NCBI GenBank assembly: GCA_013361745.1
Contig: JABFXM010000140.1
Location: forward strand, 1 to 6,350
Reading direction: 5' to 3'
Origin: Gemmatimonadaceae bacterium
GTDB taxonomy: Bacteria; Gemmatimonadota; Gemmatimonadetes; Gemmatimonadales; Gemmatimonadaceae
Length of the DNA stretch: 6,350 nt
Shown here: piece by piece, positions 1 through 6,350 of the stretch
How the letters are laid out: every line of letters begins with the position of its first letter
How positions within the stretch are numbered: position 1 is the first letter of the stretch
Notes under the pieces: model-generated
The model's input: the letters and a program-made list of their open reading frames with translations, nothing else
What the model was told of the DNA's origin: nothing
Database searches by the model: none
Translations under genes and position numbers: made by a program

Positions 1-1
1 C

Positions 2-256
2 TTCGAGGGGGTGTGCATCGCCCGCCGCGGCAGCGGCGTCAGCGAGACCTTCACGGTTCGCAAGATCTCGAACGGCGTCGGCGTCGAGCGCATCTTCCCG
101 GTGCACAGCCCGATGATCGGCGACGTCACCGTCGTGCGTCGCGGCCGCGTGCGCCGCGCGAAGCTCTATTACCTCCGCCACCTCACCGGCAAGGCGACGC
201 GCATCAAGGAGAAGAAGGTCCGCGTCGCGGTCCCCGCGACGGGCAGCGCGGAATAG
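2..256 (+). CDS. rplS: 50S ribosomal protein L19, C-terminal part (5' end outside window)
   Basis: L19 is a structural protein of the large ribosomal subunit that lies at the interface with the small subunit. The 84 visible residues match the family closely from the FEGV block onward. Diagnostic stretches are [21 protein letters not shown] at visible residues 17-37, [14 protein letters not shown] at 46-59 and [10 protein letters not shown] at 62-71. Roughly the first 40 residues, compared with the usual 115 or so, lie upstream of the window. The frame ends in TAG at 254-256, after a short tail of about 13 residues beyond the conserved TRIKEK block that is not well conserved in the family. The rnhB start follows after 17 nt on the same strand, so the two are probably co-transcribed; rplS and rnhB are neighbours in many bacteria. 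The identity is certain; only the start is missing. Confidence 0.97.
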   Translation, partial: FEGVCIARRGSGVSETFTVRKISNGVGVERIFPVHSPMIGDVTVVRRGRVRRAKLYYLRHLTGKATRIKEKKVRVAVPATGSAE

Positions 257-273
257 CGCGCGGGGACGGCTCG

Positions 274-1041
274 GTGGCCGCTGGTCGCCGTCGCGCCTCC
301 CGCAAGCGCTGGAGCCCGTTCGAGCGCGAAGCGCGCGGCGGACACGGGCCCCTGATCGCCGGAATCGATGAAGTCGGACGGGGCCCCCTCGCGGGCCCCG
401 TCGGCGCTTGTGCCGTCATCATGCCGCCCGAGTCGAAGGCGATCGGCGGCGTCGACGATTCGAAGGCGCTCAGCGCCGCGGAGCGCGTCCGACTCGCGGC
501 CAAGATTCGCGAGCGCGCCGTCGCCGTCGGCCTTGGCGCCGCCTCGGTACGCGAGATCGATCGCGTGAACATCTACCACGCGACGGTGCTCGCCATGCGC
601 CGCGCGCTCGGCCGGCTCGCGACCACGCCGGACCACGTGCTCGTCGACGGCAAGGAGATCCGCACCCTCGCCGTGCCGCACACCGCGATCGTGGGCGGTG
701 ACCGGCGCTGCTACAGCATCGCCTGCGCGTCCATCCTCGCGAAGGTGACCCGCGATCGATTGATGGTCGCGCTCGCGCGACGGTACCCCGACTACCACTG
801 GGATCGGAACGTCGGCTACGGCACGCCGGAGCACTGGTCGCGGCTCTTCGCGCATGGCCTGTCGCCGCACCACCGCCACAGCTTCGTCAAGGCGCGACAG
901 CTCTCGCTCGATCTCGAGGCCGAGCTTCCCGAGCAGGTGATCGCCGACGCCGTGACGCCGATACCGGCGATCGTTCCGATCGACCGGGACGACAGCGACC
1001 TCTCGGACGATCTTCCCTACCTTCCCGAGCAGACGACGTGA
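274..1041 (+). CDS. rnhB: ribonuclease HII
   Basis: RNase HII cuts the RNA strand of RNA-DNA hybrids and starts removal of single ribonucleotides misincorporated into DNA; it acts in the cytoplasm and needs a divalent metal. From the GTG at 274 the protein has 255 residues. All four family acidic residues are visible: D32 and E33 in GIDEVGRGPLAGPV (30-43), D125 in VLVDGK, and D143 in VGGDRR. Also present are ASILAKVTRD (152-161), the GYGT/EHW segment and HRHSF (200-204). GTG 274 is chosen because the frame offers no other ATG, GTG or TTG between the rplS stop and the catalytic core, and GGGGAC lies 6 nt upstream. After the fold a tail of about 50 residues carries QLSLDL (209-214) and an acidic run, DRDDSDLSDD (237-246), making it longer than E. 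coli RNase HII. The stop TGA overlaps the next gene's GTG by 4 nt, which suggests translational coupling. Confidence 0.95.
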   Translation: MAAGRRRASRKRWSPFEREARGGHGPLIAGIDEVGRGPLAGPVGACAVIMPPESKAIGGVDDSKALSAAERVRLAAKIRERAVAVGLGAASVREIDRVNIYHATVLAMRRALGRLATTPDHVLVDGKEIRTLAVPHTAIVGGDRRCYSIACASILAKVTRDRLMVALARRYPDYHWDRNVGYGTPEHWSRLFAHGLSPHHRHSFVKARQLSLDLEAELPEQVIADAVTPIPAIVPIDRDDSDLSDDLPYLPEQTT

Positions 1042-1907
1042 GCGAGCAGAGCGCCCCTTCGACGCAGTCCGTCTTTCGCGATGGCCTGCTGCGCGGGCAG
1101 GTCGCGCTCGTCACCGGCGGAGGGACCGGGATCGGCCTCGGCATCTCGGAGCTGCTCGCGCAGCTCGGCGCCCACGTGGTCCTCGCGAGTCGCACCGCGG
1201 AACACGTCGAGAAGGCGGCGCAGTCGATCCGCGACGCGGGGGGATCCGCGAGCGCCGAAACGCTCGACGTTCGCGATCCGGAGCGCGTGAACGGCGTGGT
1301 GAAGAAGATCGCCGCGGAGCGCGGACGGATCGACGTCCTCGTCAACAACGCGGCGGGAAACTTCTACGCGCCGTCGGAGTCGCTCTCGCCTAACGCGTGG
1401 CGGTCGGTGATCGAGATCGACCTCTACGGCACCTTCTTCTGCTCGCAGGCGGTGCTTCCCGTGATGAAGACGCAGGGCGGCGGCCGCATCGTCAGCATCT
1501 CGATGACGCTGCACTACCGTGGCTGGCCGCTGATGGCCCACGCGACCGCGGCGAAGGCGGGTATCGACGCGCTGACACGGACGCTCGCGCTCGAGTGGGC
1601 GCCCTGGGGCGTGCGCATGAACGCGATCGCGCCCGGGCCGATCCCGACCGAGGGAGTGCGGAAGGCCTTCACTCCCCCGCCCGCCGCGGGCGGTCAGGTA
1701 CCCGACGTCTTCGCCGCGGAGAAGGCGATGGAGAGCTACGCGCGCAAGGCGATACCCGCCGGCCGCTGGGGCACGCCGCGCGACATCGCGAACATGGTGG
1801 CATTCCTCGCCTCACCGGCCGGCGAGTGGATCACGGGCGCGATCATGGTGGTCGATGGCGGCGAGTGGCTCGCGAAGAACCCCGCGCCGCAGATGCAGCG
1901 ACCGTAA
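1038..1907 (+). CDS. SDR-family oxidoreductase, 2,4-dienoyl-CoA reductase type
   Basis: This is a 289-residue short-chain dehydrogenase/reductase with a Rossmann fold, probably cytosolic. Visible landmarks are the NAD(P)-binding TGGGTGIG at 26-33, an acidic LDVRD at 76-80, NNAAGN at 103-108, the PGP loop at 199-201 and the C-terminal ITGAIMVVDGG. The NNAAGNF form and the HAxxAKAGIDALTRTLALEW block resemble the peroxisomal-type 2,4-dienoyl-CoA reductases (DECR2 relatives), which use NADPH to reduce 2,4-dienoyl-CoA during breakdown of polyunsaturated fatty acids. As in those enzymes, the classical YxxxK tyrosine is absent: His168 stands in its place and Lys173 is kept. An SASR-type residue (SRT at 51-53) after the second beta strand is compatible with NADPH. 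The GTG start overlaps the rnhB stop by 4 nt (GTGA). The gene converges with the next one, with 2 nt between the stop codons. SDR membership is certain; the dienoyl-CoA substrate is inferred from motifs, and an enoyl-CoA reductase or another acyl-CoA SDR is possible. Confidence 0.88.
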   Translation: MSEQSAPSTQSVFRDGLLRGQVALVTGGGTGIGLGISELLAQLGAHVVLASRTAEHVEKAAQSIRDAGGSASAETLDVRDPERVNGVVKKIAAERGRIDVLVNNAAGNFYAPSESLSPNAWRSVIEIDLYGTFFCSQAVLPVMKTQGGGRIVSISMTLHYRGWPLMAHATAAKAGIDALTRTLALEWAPWGVRMNAIAPGPIPTEGVRKAFTPPPAAGGQVPDVFAAEKAMESYARKAIPAGRWGTPRDIANMVAFLASPAGEWITGAIMVVDGGEWLAKNPAPQMQRP

Positions 1908-1909
1908 GC

Positions 1910-2329
1910 TCAGTGTCGGTAGGCGGCCGCCTTGTCGCCGCCCTGGCGAGTCGTGATCGCGATGACTCCGCCCATGTTGCCCATCCCGTAGCGCGTGGTC
2001 GCTTCCCATGCGCGATAGAGGCGGATGGTCGAGATCACCTCGGCGGGGATGCTGAGCAGGATGTTTCCATCTCCGTAGCGCTGGCCGTCGACGTACACCG
2101 TGGGAAAGGGCGAGGAATTGGTGGCGTAGATCGTCGTGACGCCGCGGTTGCTGAGGAAGTTCCCGCGCAATTTCCGGATCGCCTCGAAGGCCGTCGTCGC
2201 GCGTGAGGCGACGATCTCGTCCTCGGTGATCAGGTTGGTGTCGAAGCTCGCGTGCTGCGCCATGTTGTGCGGCGCGCACCCGAGCAGGACTACGGGGACG
2301 AGGATCCCAACGAGGTGCGCGCGAACCAT
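1910..2329 (-). CDS. small lipoprotein with a stand-alone TonB-receptor plug-like domain
   Basis: This 139-residue protein starts with a lipoprotein signal peptide: MVRAHL, a hydrophobic core, and the lipobox LLGC with Cys18 as the predicted lipidated residue. The ATG at 2327-2329 is preferred over an in-frame ATG 14 codons upstream because AAGAGG lies 5 nt before it and because it puts the signal peptide at the very N-terminus. The mature part has a polar segment ITEDEI...AFEAIRKLRGNFL (34-59), then PTVYVDG (76-82), then residues 94-128 ending in YGMGNMGGVIAITTR. The last segment matches, without gaps, the plug signature of the SusC-like receptor encoded upstream on the same strand. It has no beta-barrel and no room for one. 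It is likely anchored in the outer membrane; the role is unknown. Similar short plug-like lipoproteins are, to my recollection, common in Gemmatimonadota. It lies beyond the susD-side terminator, so it probably has its own promoter or depends on read-through. Confidence 0.82.
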   Translation of the reverse strand: MVRAHLVGILVPVVLLGCAPHNMAQHASFDTNLITEDEIVASRATTAFEAIRKLRGNFLSNRGVTTIYATNSSPFPTVYVDGQRYGDGNILLSIPAEVISTIRLYRAWEATTRYGMGNMGGVIAITTRQGGDKAAAYRH

Positions 2330-2334
2330 GACAG

Positions 2335-2340
2335 CCTCTT
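2335..2340 (-). promoter_or_regulatory. Shine-Dalgarno site for the plug-like lipoprotein
   Basis: Read on the - strand this is AAGAGG, 5 nt before the ATG at 2329. It decides the start codon: it supports the 139-residue form over a version extended by 14 residues. A short hairpin (GCGGG, 3-nt loop, CCCGC; 2341-2353) sits directly upstream of it and may be chance in GC-rich DNA. Confidence 0.6.
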
Positions 2341-2392
2341 GCGGGCTTCCCGCGGTTCGAGAAGACGCCAACGTCCAACGACCGATGGCCAG

Positions 2393-2413
2393 CAGGGCAT
2401 AATTCGAGCCCTG
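2393..2413. repeat. 6-bp inverted repeat with AT-rich centre in the intergenic region
   Basis: CAGGGC (2393-2398) and GCCCTG (2408-2413) are perfect inverted arms around a 9-nt AT-rich centre, ATAATTCGA. It lies between the terminator stem and the lipoprotein gene, about 65-85 nt upstream of that gene's start codon. It could be an operator or part of a promoter region, or a second weak hairpin next to the terminator. No U-tract follows it in either direction. I could not identify a convincing -35/-10 pair nearby, so a regulatory role is only a suggestion. Confidence 0.3.
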
Positions 2414-2457
2414 TATAAAGCGAACCGGCCCGGGGCGACATGCACCCCGGGCCGGTT
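2413..2457 (-). terminator. intrinsic terminator of the susC-susD operon
   Basis: AACCGGCCCGGGG (2423-2435) and CCCCGGGCCGGTT (2445-2457) form a perfect 13-bp stem around a 9-nt loop. Read on the - strand, the stem begins 22 nt after the SusD-like stop codon and is followed by CGCTTTATA, a short T-rich run. This orientation and spacing fit a rho-independent terminator for leftward transcripts from the receptor operon. On the + strand no T-run follows the stem, so termination in that direction is less likely. The interrupted T-run means some read-through into the lipoprotein gene is possible. Confidence 0.78.
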
Positions 2458-2479
2458 GCTGACACTGCGAGCGTGAACC

Positions 2480-3886
2480 TTACGGCGTGCAGGCGGGGTT
2501 CGTCGTGAGATGCCGCGCGTTCAGCTCGGCGCGCGGGATCGGGAAGGCGTTGTTGAACGGATCGCTCGAAAGCTCCTGAACGAAGTGGGCCGCGTTCAGG
2601 TAGCCGTAGGCGCGAAGATCGACGAGGCGCTGCGGACCCTCGAAGAGCAGCGAAAAGCGCTTCTCGTAGAGCACCGCCGCGCGATAGGCGTCCACCGTCG
2701 CCGCGGGCGCGACCGGCGTCGAGTTGTAGGTGAGGTGCACGGCGTTGATGTCGGCGAGCGCGTTCGCGAACTGGCCCGCCTCGATCTCTGCCTGGGCGCG
2801 GAGGAGAACCAGCTCCTCGTTCTTCAGGAGCGCGATCGGAAGCACCTGGTTGGTGCCGCTCGGGACCGAGAAGGAGAACGTCCAGCTGCTGCTCAAGCCC
2901 TGGCCCTGGAGCGGGCTGCGCGCGACGAGCTTCGAGCGACGCGCGTCGCTCGTCGGGATGGAGTCGGCGATGTGCGGATTCGCCGCGATCTTGGCATCGC
3001 TTCTCAGATTCGAGATCTGATCGACGACTGGATCGAAGCGATAGTAGATGCCCTTCTGGAGGTCGGCCCCAGTCACGGCTCCGGGACCCTTCCCGCCGAG
3101 CGCCGCCGTGAGCTCGCTGATCGCGGTCGGAAGGAGCGACGGCTGCGGGCTCGTTCTGTCGATCGCCCGGTAGAAGTCTACCTTGCCCTTCAGCCCACGA
3201 TTGAACAGCACGAGGTTGCTGTCGACGTTGTAGTTCAGCCCATAGCTCGAGAAGCCGCCCGGAAGCTTGAACGGAAGCGTATCGGCTTTCGTGACCGAGG
3301 TGAGATCCGCGTAGCCGCTATCGAGCAGCGCCGCGATGTAGTTCAGCACGTGCGGCTTGCAGTAGATCGGCGTCAGCTCCATCGGGTTGGCCGTCTGGAG
3401 CGGGATGCCGACCGTGTCGCGGAGCTCGATGACCCGATAGAAGTCGAGGGCCTTCATGGTGCGGAAGAAGCCCGTCGAGATCTTGACGTCGGTCGGCGAG
3501 AAATACGCCGACGACGCGGTCTTCAGCGCGTCGATGGCATTCTGCGCCGCCCGCGTCGCGGTGTAGAACCCGGCGAAGCCGCCGCCGCCCGCGAAGCTGC
3601 CGGGGTCGGCTTGTCCGCCGAGCGTCTCGTTCACGTAGCGCGGCTCCGACGCGTCGATCCGGTAGACGTCGCGGGCGAGAATCTCCGTCAGCGTCAGCAC
3701 CGCGGTCGTGGCGTACGATGCGCGATCCTGCGCCGTCACCCCGGTCGCCAACTGCTGCAGCGTCGTCGGTGTCAACGTCTTGATCGCCGTCACCGTCGGC
3801 GCGTCGATCGGCGCCGCGGTGGGGTTGTCCTTGCACGCCGCGACGGCAACACCCGCCGCGAGTGCGATGGTCATGTATCGCTTCAT
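2480..3886 (-). CDS. RagB/SusD family outer-membrane nutrient-uptake lipoprotein
   Basis: SusD-type proteins are surface lipoproteins that bind the ligand and form the lid of a SusC barrel. This one has 468 residues, within the family's usual range. It opens with MKRYMTIALAAGVAVAAC: a signal peptide with lipobox VAAC and Cys18 as the lipidation site. Helix-rich TPR-like content is visible, including NEELVLLRAQAEIEAGQFANAL. The SusD C-terminal signature is clear: EKRFSLLFEGPQRLVDLR at 408-425, then FPIPRAELN at 448-456 and TTNPAC near the end. The ATG at 3884-3886 is followed by an in-frame ATG at codon 5; the first is chosen because it gives the basic N-region. Its upstream ribosome-binding site is weak (purine-rich GAGCGCAGATCAA), and the start lies 17 nt after the SusC-like stop, so coupling with that gene is likely. 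The ligand cannot be read from the sequence, since no degrading enzyme lies nearby. Confidence 0.93.
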   Translation of the reverse strand: MKRYMTIALAAGVAVAACKDNPTAAPIDAPTVTAIKTLTPTTLQQLATGVTAQDRASYATTAVLTLTEILARDVYRIDASEPRYVNETLGGQADPGSFAGGGGFAGFYTATRAAQNAIDALKTASSAYFSPTDVKISTGFFRTMKALDFYRVIELRDTVGIPLQTANPMELTPIYCKPHVLNYIAALLDSGYADLTSVTKADTLPFKLPGGFSSYGLNYNVDSNLVLFNRGLKGKVDFYRAIDRTSPQPSLLPTAISELTAALGGKGPGAVTGADLQKGIYYRFDPVVDQISNLRSDAKIAANPHIADSIPTSDARRSKLVARSPLQGQGLSSSWTFSFSVPSGTNQVLPIALLKNEELVLLRAQAEIEAGQFANALADINAVHLTYNSTPVAPAATVDAYRAAVLYEKRFSLLFEGPQRLVDLRAYGYLNAAHFVQELSSDPFNNAFPIPRAELNARHLTTNPACTP

Positions 3887-3903
3887 TTGATCTGCGCTCT
3901 CGC

Positions 3904-6350
3904 TCAGAAGGTGGTATTGATCGTCAGGTAGAACGAGCGGCTCGGCGGATACGGCGTCACGTCCTGGAAACGTCCCAGGGCCTGGTTACCGAAGTTCGAG
4001 ACCTCCGGGTCGAGACCAGAGTACCGCGTCCAGGTGTAGAGGTTCCGCCCGCTCAGGTCGATGCGCGCGTTCGACACGCGGCCAGCGAACAGGCGACCGG
4101 TGAGGTCGTTCGGCAGCTCATACCCGAGCGTGATCTCGCGCAGCTTCACGAAGCCGGAGTTCTCGACGTACACCGCGCGACCCTTGCGGAACTCGCGGAT
4201 GCGTGCGTTACCGACCGCCGTGTCCGCCAGCAGCCCGCCGTCGAAGTAGTTGTTCGTCAGGTTGATCCCGAGACCGCCCTTCCGCCAGTCGACCAGCGAG
4301 GAGAAACGGAACGGACCGACGTTCACGTCGTTGTTGAAGCCCATCTGGTAGTCGGGCGCCGAGTTCCCCATGAAGGTGAGGACACGGTTCGCCGCCGGGC
4401 ACGACACGACGCCGGTCTTGGGGTTGGTCACCAGGCCCCTGCAGCCGTTGACCGCCTGGAGCACGGTGATCAGCTGTCCCTGCTGTACGAACGCATTGCC
4501 GAAGCGGCTGCCGAACGATCCCGACACCGGGATGAAGGGTGCCACCGGGAGCTGCGTCACCTTCCCCTTGTTGCTGGCATAGGTGGTGGTCGAGATCCAC
4601 TCGACACGGCCCATCTGGATCGGCGTCATGCCGAGCTCGATCTCGGTGCCGTGCGTGACGATCTGACCGCCGTTGATCCACTGGCTCGAGAAGCCGGTGG
4701 ACGGAGCGATCGTCGCCTGGAGGAGCAGCTTATCGATCTGCTTCCGGAACTGTGTGGCCGAGAGCCGGCCCCGGCCGCCGAAGATGGTCCAGTCGAATCC
4801 GCCTTCCGTCTCCGTCGCCTGTTCGGGCTGAATGCTCGGCGCACCGATCACGGTCGAGGCCCGATAGCCCGTCGCGCCTTCCTCGATGAGACTCGTGAGG
4901 AAGGTGTACTTGCCCTGCGTCGGCTGATTGCCCGCCTTGCCGAACGCAACGCGCAGCTTCATCTCGTCCGTCGCCGGCGGCAGCCAGGGGAGCCGGTACG
5001 AGGCCGAGAACTTCGGATACGAGTAGAACTTCTTCGGGTCGCCGTTGTTGCTCGTCCGCTCGGCGTTGACGCCGGCGGTGAGGAGCATGCGCTCACCGAG
5101 GGTGAGGAACTCCTCCTGCGCGAAGAACGACAGCGCCTTGACGAGGTCCTGCGATTCCGTCGAGACGACCTGCGTCGACGCGGCGACGTTGGTCACGCCG
5201 GGGAAGACGCCGTGGCCCGTCGTCGCGAGCACGTCGAACTGACGACGATCCTGGCGGAAGCCCGCCGAGGTGGTCGCCGTGAACAGGCTGCGGATGAGGC
5301 GGTGGTTGAGCGATCCCGAAAGGTTCGCGTTCACCACGTTGCCCTGGCTGTTGACGATGGTGCCCGGAAGCGCGTTGGCCTGCTCGATGTAGAGCGTCGC
5401 CGGGGCAATGATCTTCGCGTTGTCGCTGTAGGCGTCGACGCCGCCGATCATCGTGAAGTCGAGGGTCTGCTTCTCACCGGTCAGGATGTTGAACGTCCCC
5501 GTCGAACTGCCGAGGAGGCGATAGACGTTTTCCGGCGTCTTGACCTGCTCCGCGACCTGGAAGGGGTTGTTCCCCTGCACCGCGTCGACTCCGCGCGGGA
5601 AGGTCCCGTCGGGACGGCGGCGCAGGTCGAGGAACGAGGGAGTCTGCGAGAACGTCGTGTACGGATTGATGCCCGTGTTATCGTTGCCGCTGACGCCGCG
5701 CTGGGTGAGGCTGTGGATGAGCTCCGTGTTCGCGCGGATGTTGAGGCGCGAGCCGAACTGCTGGCCGAGGTTCACGCGGAGCGACTGCTTGTTGTAGAAG
5801 TCGTTCCTGACCAGACCGCCGTCATGCTGGGCGAGGCCGGAGACGAAGAAGTTCGTCCCACCCTGCGTCGCGCCGCGGAGCGAGGCGACCGTCTGGTAGT
5901 TGAACGGATTCTCGCCGTAGAGCTGCTTCTGGTAGTCGTTGCACTTGTTCGTCGCCGCGCCGAAGCCCGTGCTGTCGAAGCCGGCGTCGTCGACCTCCTG
6001 GGCGCTGTGGAAGCAGCGAATGCCGATCGTGTTCGAGATCGCGGAGGTTCCGAAGCGCTGGGCGACGTCGATCGAGGTCTTGCCGGCGCGGCCGCGCTTG
6101 GTCGTGATGACGATGACGCCATTCGTTCCGCGCGAGCCGTAGATCGACGACGCCGAGGGCCCCTTCAGGACCTGGATGCTCTCGATATCGTTCGGGTTGA
6201 TGTCGGCGGCGCGGTTGACGCGCTGATCCTGCGACGACGGCGCCGTGCCGCCGGCCGCCTGCGTGATCGCATTCAGCCCGTTCGCGATCGCCGAGTTGTC
6301 GACGATGACGCCGTCGACGACGTAGAGAGGGGAGAAGTTCGAGTTGATGG
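3904..6350 (-). CDS. SusC/RagA-family TonB-dependent outer-membrane receptor, 5' end outside window
   Basis: This is the barrel of a SusCD importer: a 22-stranded outer-membrane channel in the family, closed by a plug and driven by TonB. The frame is open from the window edge to TGA at 3904-3906, giving 814 visible residues. An internal GTG at 5773-5775 is not the start, because the frame continues upstream with typical plug sequence. That includes [10 protein letters not shown] at visible residues 7-16, then [13 protein letters not shown] (54-66) and [17 protein letters not shown] (70-86). Downstream come barrel strands, such as the [24 protein letters not shown] region, and the end signature [15 protein letters not shown] with the C-terminal Phe expected for BAM insertion. 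The signal peptide, any carboxypeptidase-D-like domain and the first part of the plug lie beyond position 6350. Two cysteine pairs (codons at 6013/5941 and 4441/4399) may form loop disulfides. It is followed after 17 nt by its SusD partner; the substrate is unknown. Confidence 0.95.
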   Translation of the reverse strand, partial: INSNFSPLYVVDGVIVDNSAIANGLNAITQAAGGTAPSSQDQRVNRAADINPNDIESIQVLKGPSASSIYGSRGTNGVIVITTKRGRAGKTSIDVAQRFGTSAISNTIGIRCFHSAQEVDDAGFDSTGFGAATNKCNDYQKQLYGENPFNYQTVASLRGATQGGTNFFVSGLAQHDGGLVRNDFYNKQSLRVNLGQQFGSRLNIRANTELIHSLTQRGVSGNDNTGINPYTTFSQTPSFLDLRRRPDGTFPRGVDAVQGNNPFQVAEQVKTPENVYRLLGSSTGTFNILTGEKQTLDFTMIGGVDAYSDNAKIIAPATLYIEQANALPGTIVNSQGNVVNANLSGSLNHRLIRSLFTATTSAGFRQDRRQFDVLATTGHGVFPGVTNVAASTQVVSTESQDLVKALSFFAQEEFLTLGERMLLTAGVNAERTSNNGDPKKFYSYPKFSASYRLPWLPPATDEMKLRVAFGKAGNQPTQGKYTFLTSLIEEGATGYRASTVIGAPSIQPEQATETEGGFDWTIFGGRGRLSATQFRKQIDKLLLQATIAPSTGFSSQWINGGQIVTHGTEIELGMTPIQMGRVEWISTTTYASNKGKVTQLPVAPFIPVSGSFGSRFGNAFVQQGQLITVLQAVNGCRGLVTNPKTGVVSCPAANRVLTFMGNSAPDYQMGFNNDVNVGPFRFSSLVDWRKGGLGINLTNNYFDGGLLADTAVGNARIREFRKGRAVYVENSGFVKLREITLGYELPNDLTGRLFAGRVSNARIDLSGRNLYTWTRYSGLDPEVSNFGNQALGRFQDVTPYPPSRSFYLTINTTF

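Noticed and set aside
169..879. A 236-residue - strand frame opposite rnhB
   Set aside because: It is antisense to conserved RNase HII coding sequence, has Arg/Ala-rich composition, and shows no domain signature.
1921..1932. The 12-bp palindrome AGGCGGCCGCCT as a terminator or protein-binding site
   Set aside because: It lies within the lipoprotein coding sequence, has no loop and no T-run, and palindromes of this composition are common in GC-rich DNA.
2405..2422. A promoter for the lipoprotein gene using TATACA on the - strand as a -10 element
   Set aside because: A -35 box at normal spacing would fall inside the terminator stem and does not resemble TTGACA, so I could not support it.
1812..2465. 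A 217-residue - strand frame spanning the SDR end, the lipoprotein and the intergenic region
   Set aside because: It runs through the lipoprotein gene in a different frame and across the terminator stem; the product is His/Arg/Asp-rich without motifs.
2510..3931. A long + strand reading frame (473 codons) running through the SusD-like gene
   Set aside because: It is fully antisense to a gene with a clear signal peptide and SusD signature. Its product is Arg/Asp/Glu-rich low-complexity sequence with no recognisable motif, as expected from the shadow of GC-rich coding DNA.
3904..5775. A complete receptor gene starting at the GTG at 5773-5775
   Set aside because: The same frame stays open to the window edge and encodes plug motifs ([18 protein letters not shown]). 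The GTG is internal and the true start lies outside the window.
5772..6122. A 116-residue Ser/Arg-rich - strand frame at the right end
   Set aside because: It overlaps the receptor's plug and early barrel coding sequence in another frame and has composition typical of an out-of-frame read.

Overview
The window is a GC-rich bacterial chromosome segment with six genes in two opposed blocks. The left block is on the + strand: the 3' end of rplS (ribosomal protein L19), rnhB (RNase HII), and an SDR-family oxidoreductase of the 2,4-dienoyl-CoA reductase type. The right block is on the - strand and reads leftward: a TonB-dependent SusC-type receptor (5' end outside the window), its SusD/RagB lipoprotein partner, a strong intrinsic terminator, and a small lipoprotein that resembles an isolated receptor plug domain. 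The blocks converge, and their last stop codons are only 2 nt apart (1908-1909).

High GC, GTG starts in the housekeeping block, an rplS-rnhB neighbourhood and a SusC/SusD pair together suggest a Gram-negative organism of the Gemmatimonadota type or a high-GC relative of Bacteroidota. The plug-like lipoprotein also fits Gemmatimonadota, as far as I recall such proteins. This assignment is inference; there is no rRNA gene or other decisive marker in the window.

Layout: 2-256 rplS C-terminal part; 274-1041 rnhB; 1038-1907 SDR, overlapping rnhB by 4 nt (GTGA), so the two are probably translationally coupled; 1910-2329 (-) plug-like lipoprotein with a good Shine-Dalgarno; 2330-2479 intergenic, holding a 6-bp inverted repeat and a 13-bp perfect terminator stem; 2480-3886 (-) SusD-like lipoprotein; 3904-6350 (-) SusC-like receptor, open to the window edge.

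How the genes work together: SusC and SusD form an outer-membrane 'pedal-bin' importer, with SusD as the surface lid that captures ligand and SusC as the TonB-powered barrel. No glycosidase, sensor or sigma/anti-sigma gene lies in the window, so the substrate cannot be inferred. The most unusual item is the 139-residue lipoprotein just past the terminator. Its C-terminal third aligns without gaps over 35 residues to the plug of the neighbouring SusC (12 identities counted by eye), but it has no barrel. Otherwise the window holds recognisable families, and I see no CRISPR array, mobile element, tRNA or clear new multi-gene system.
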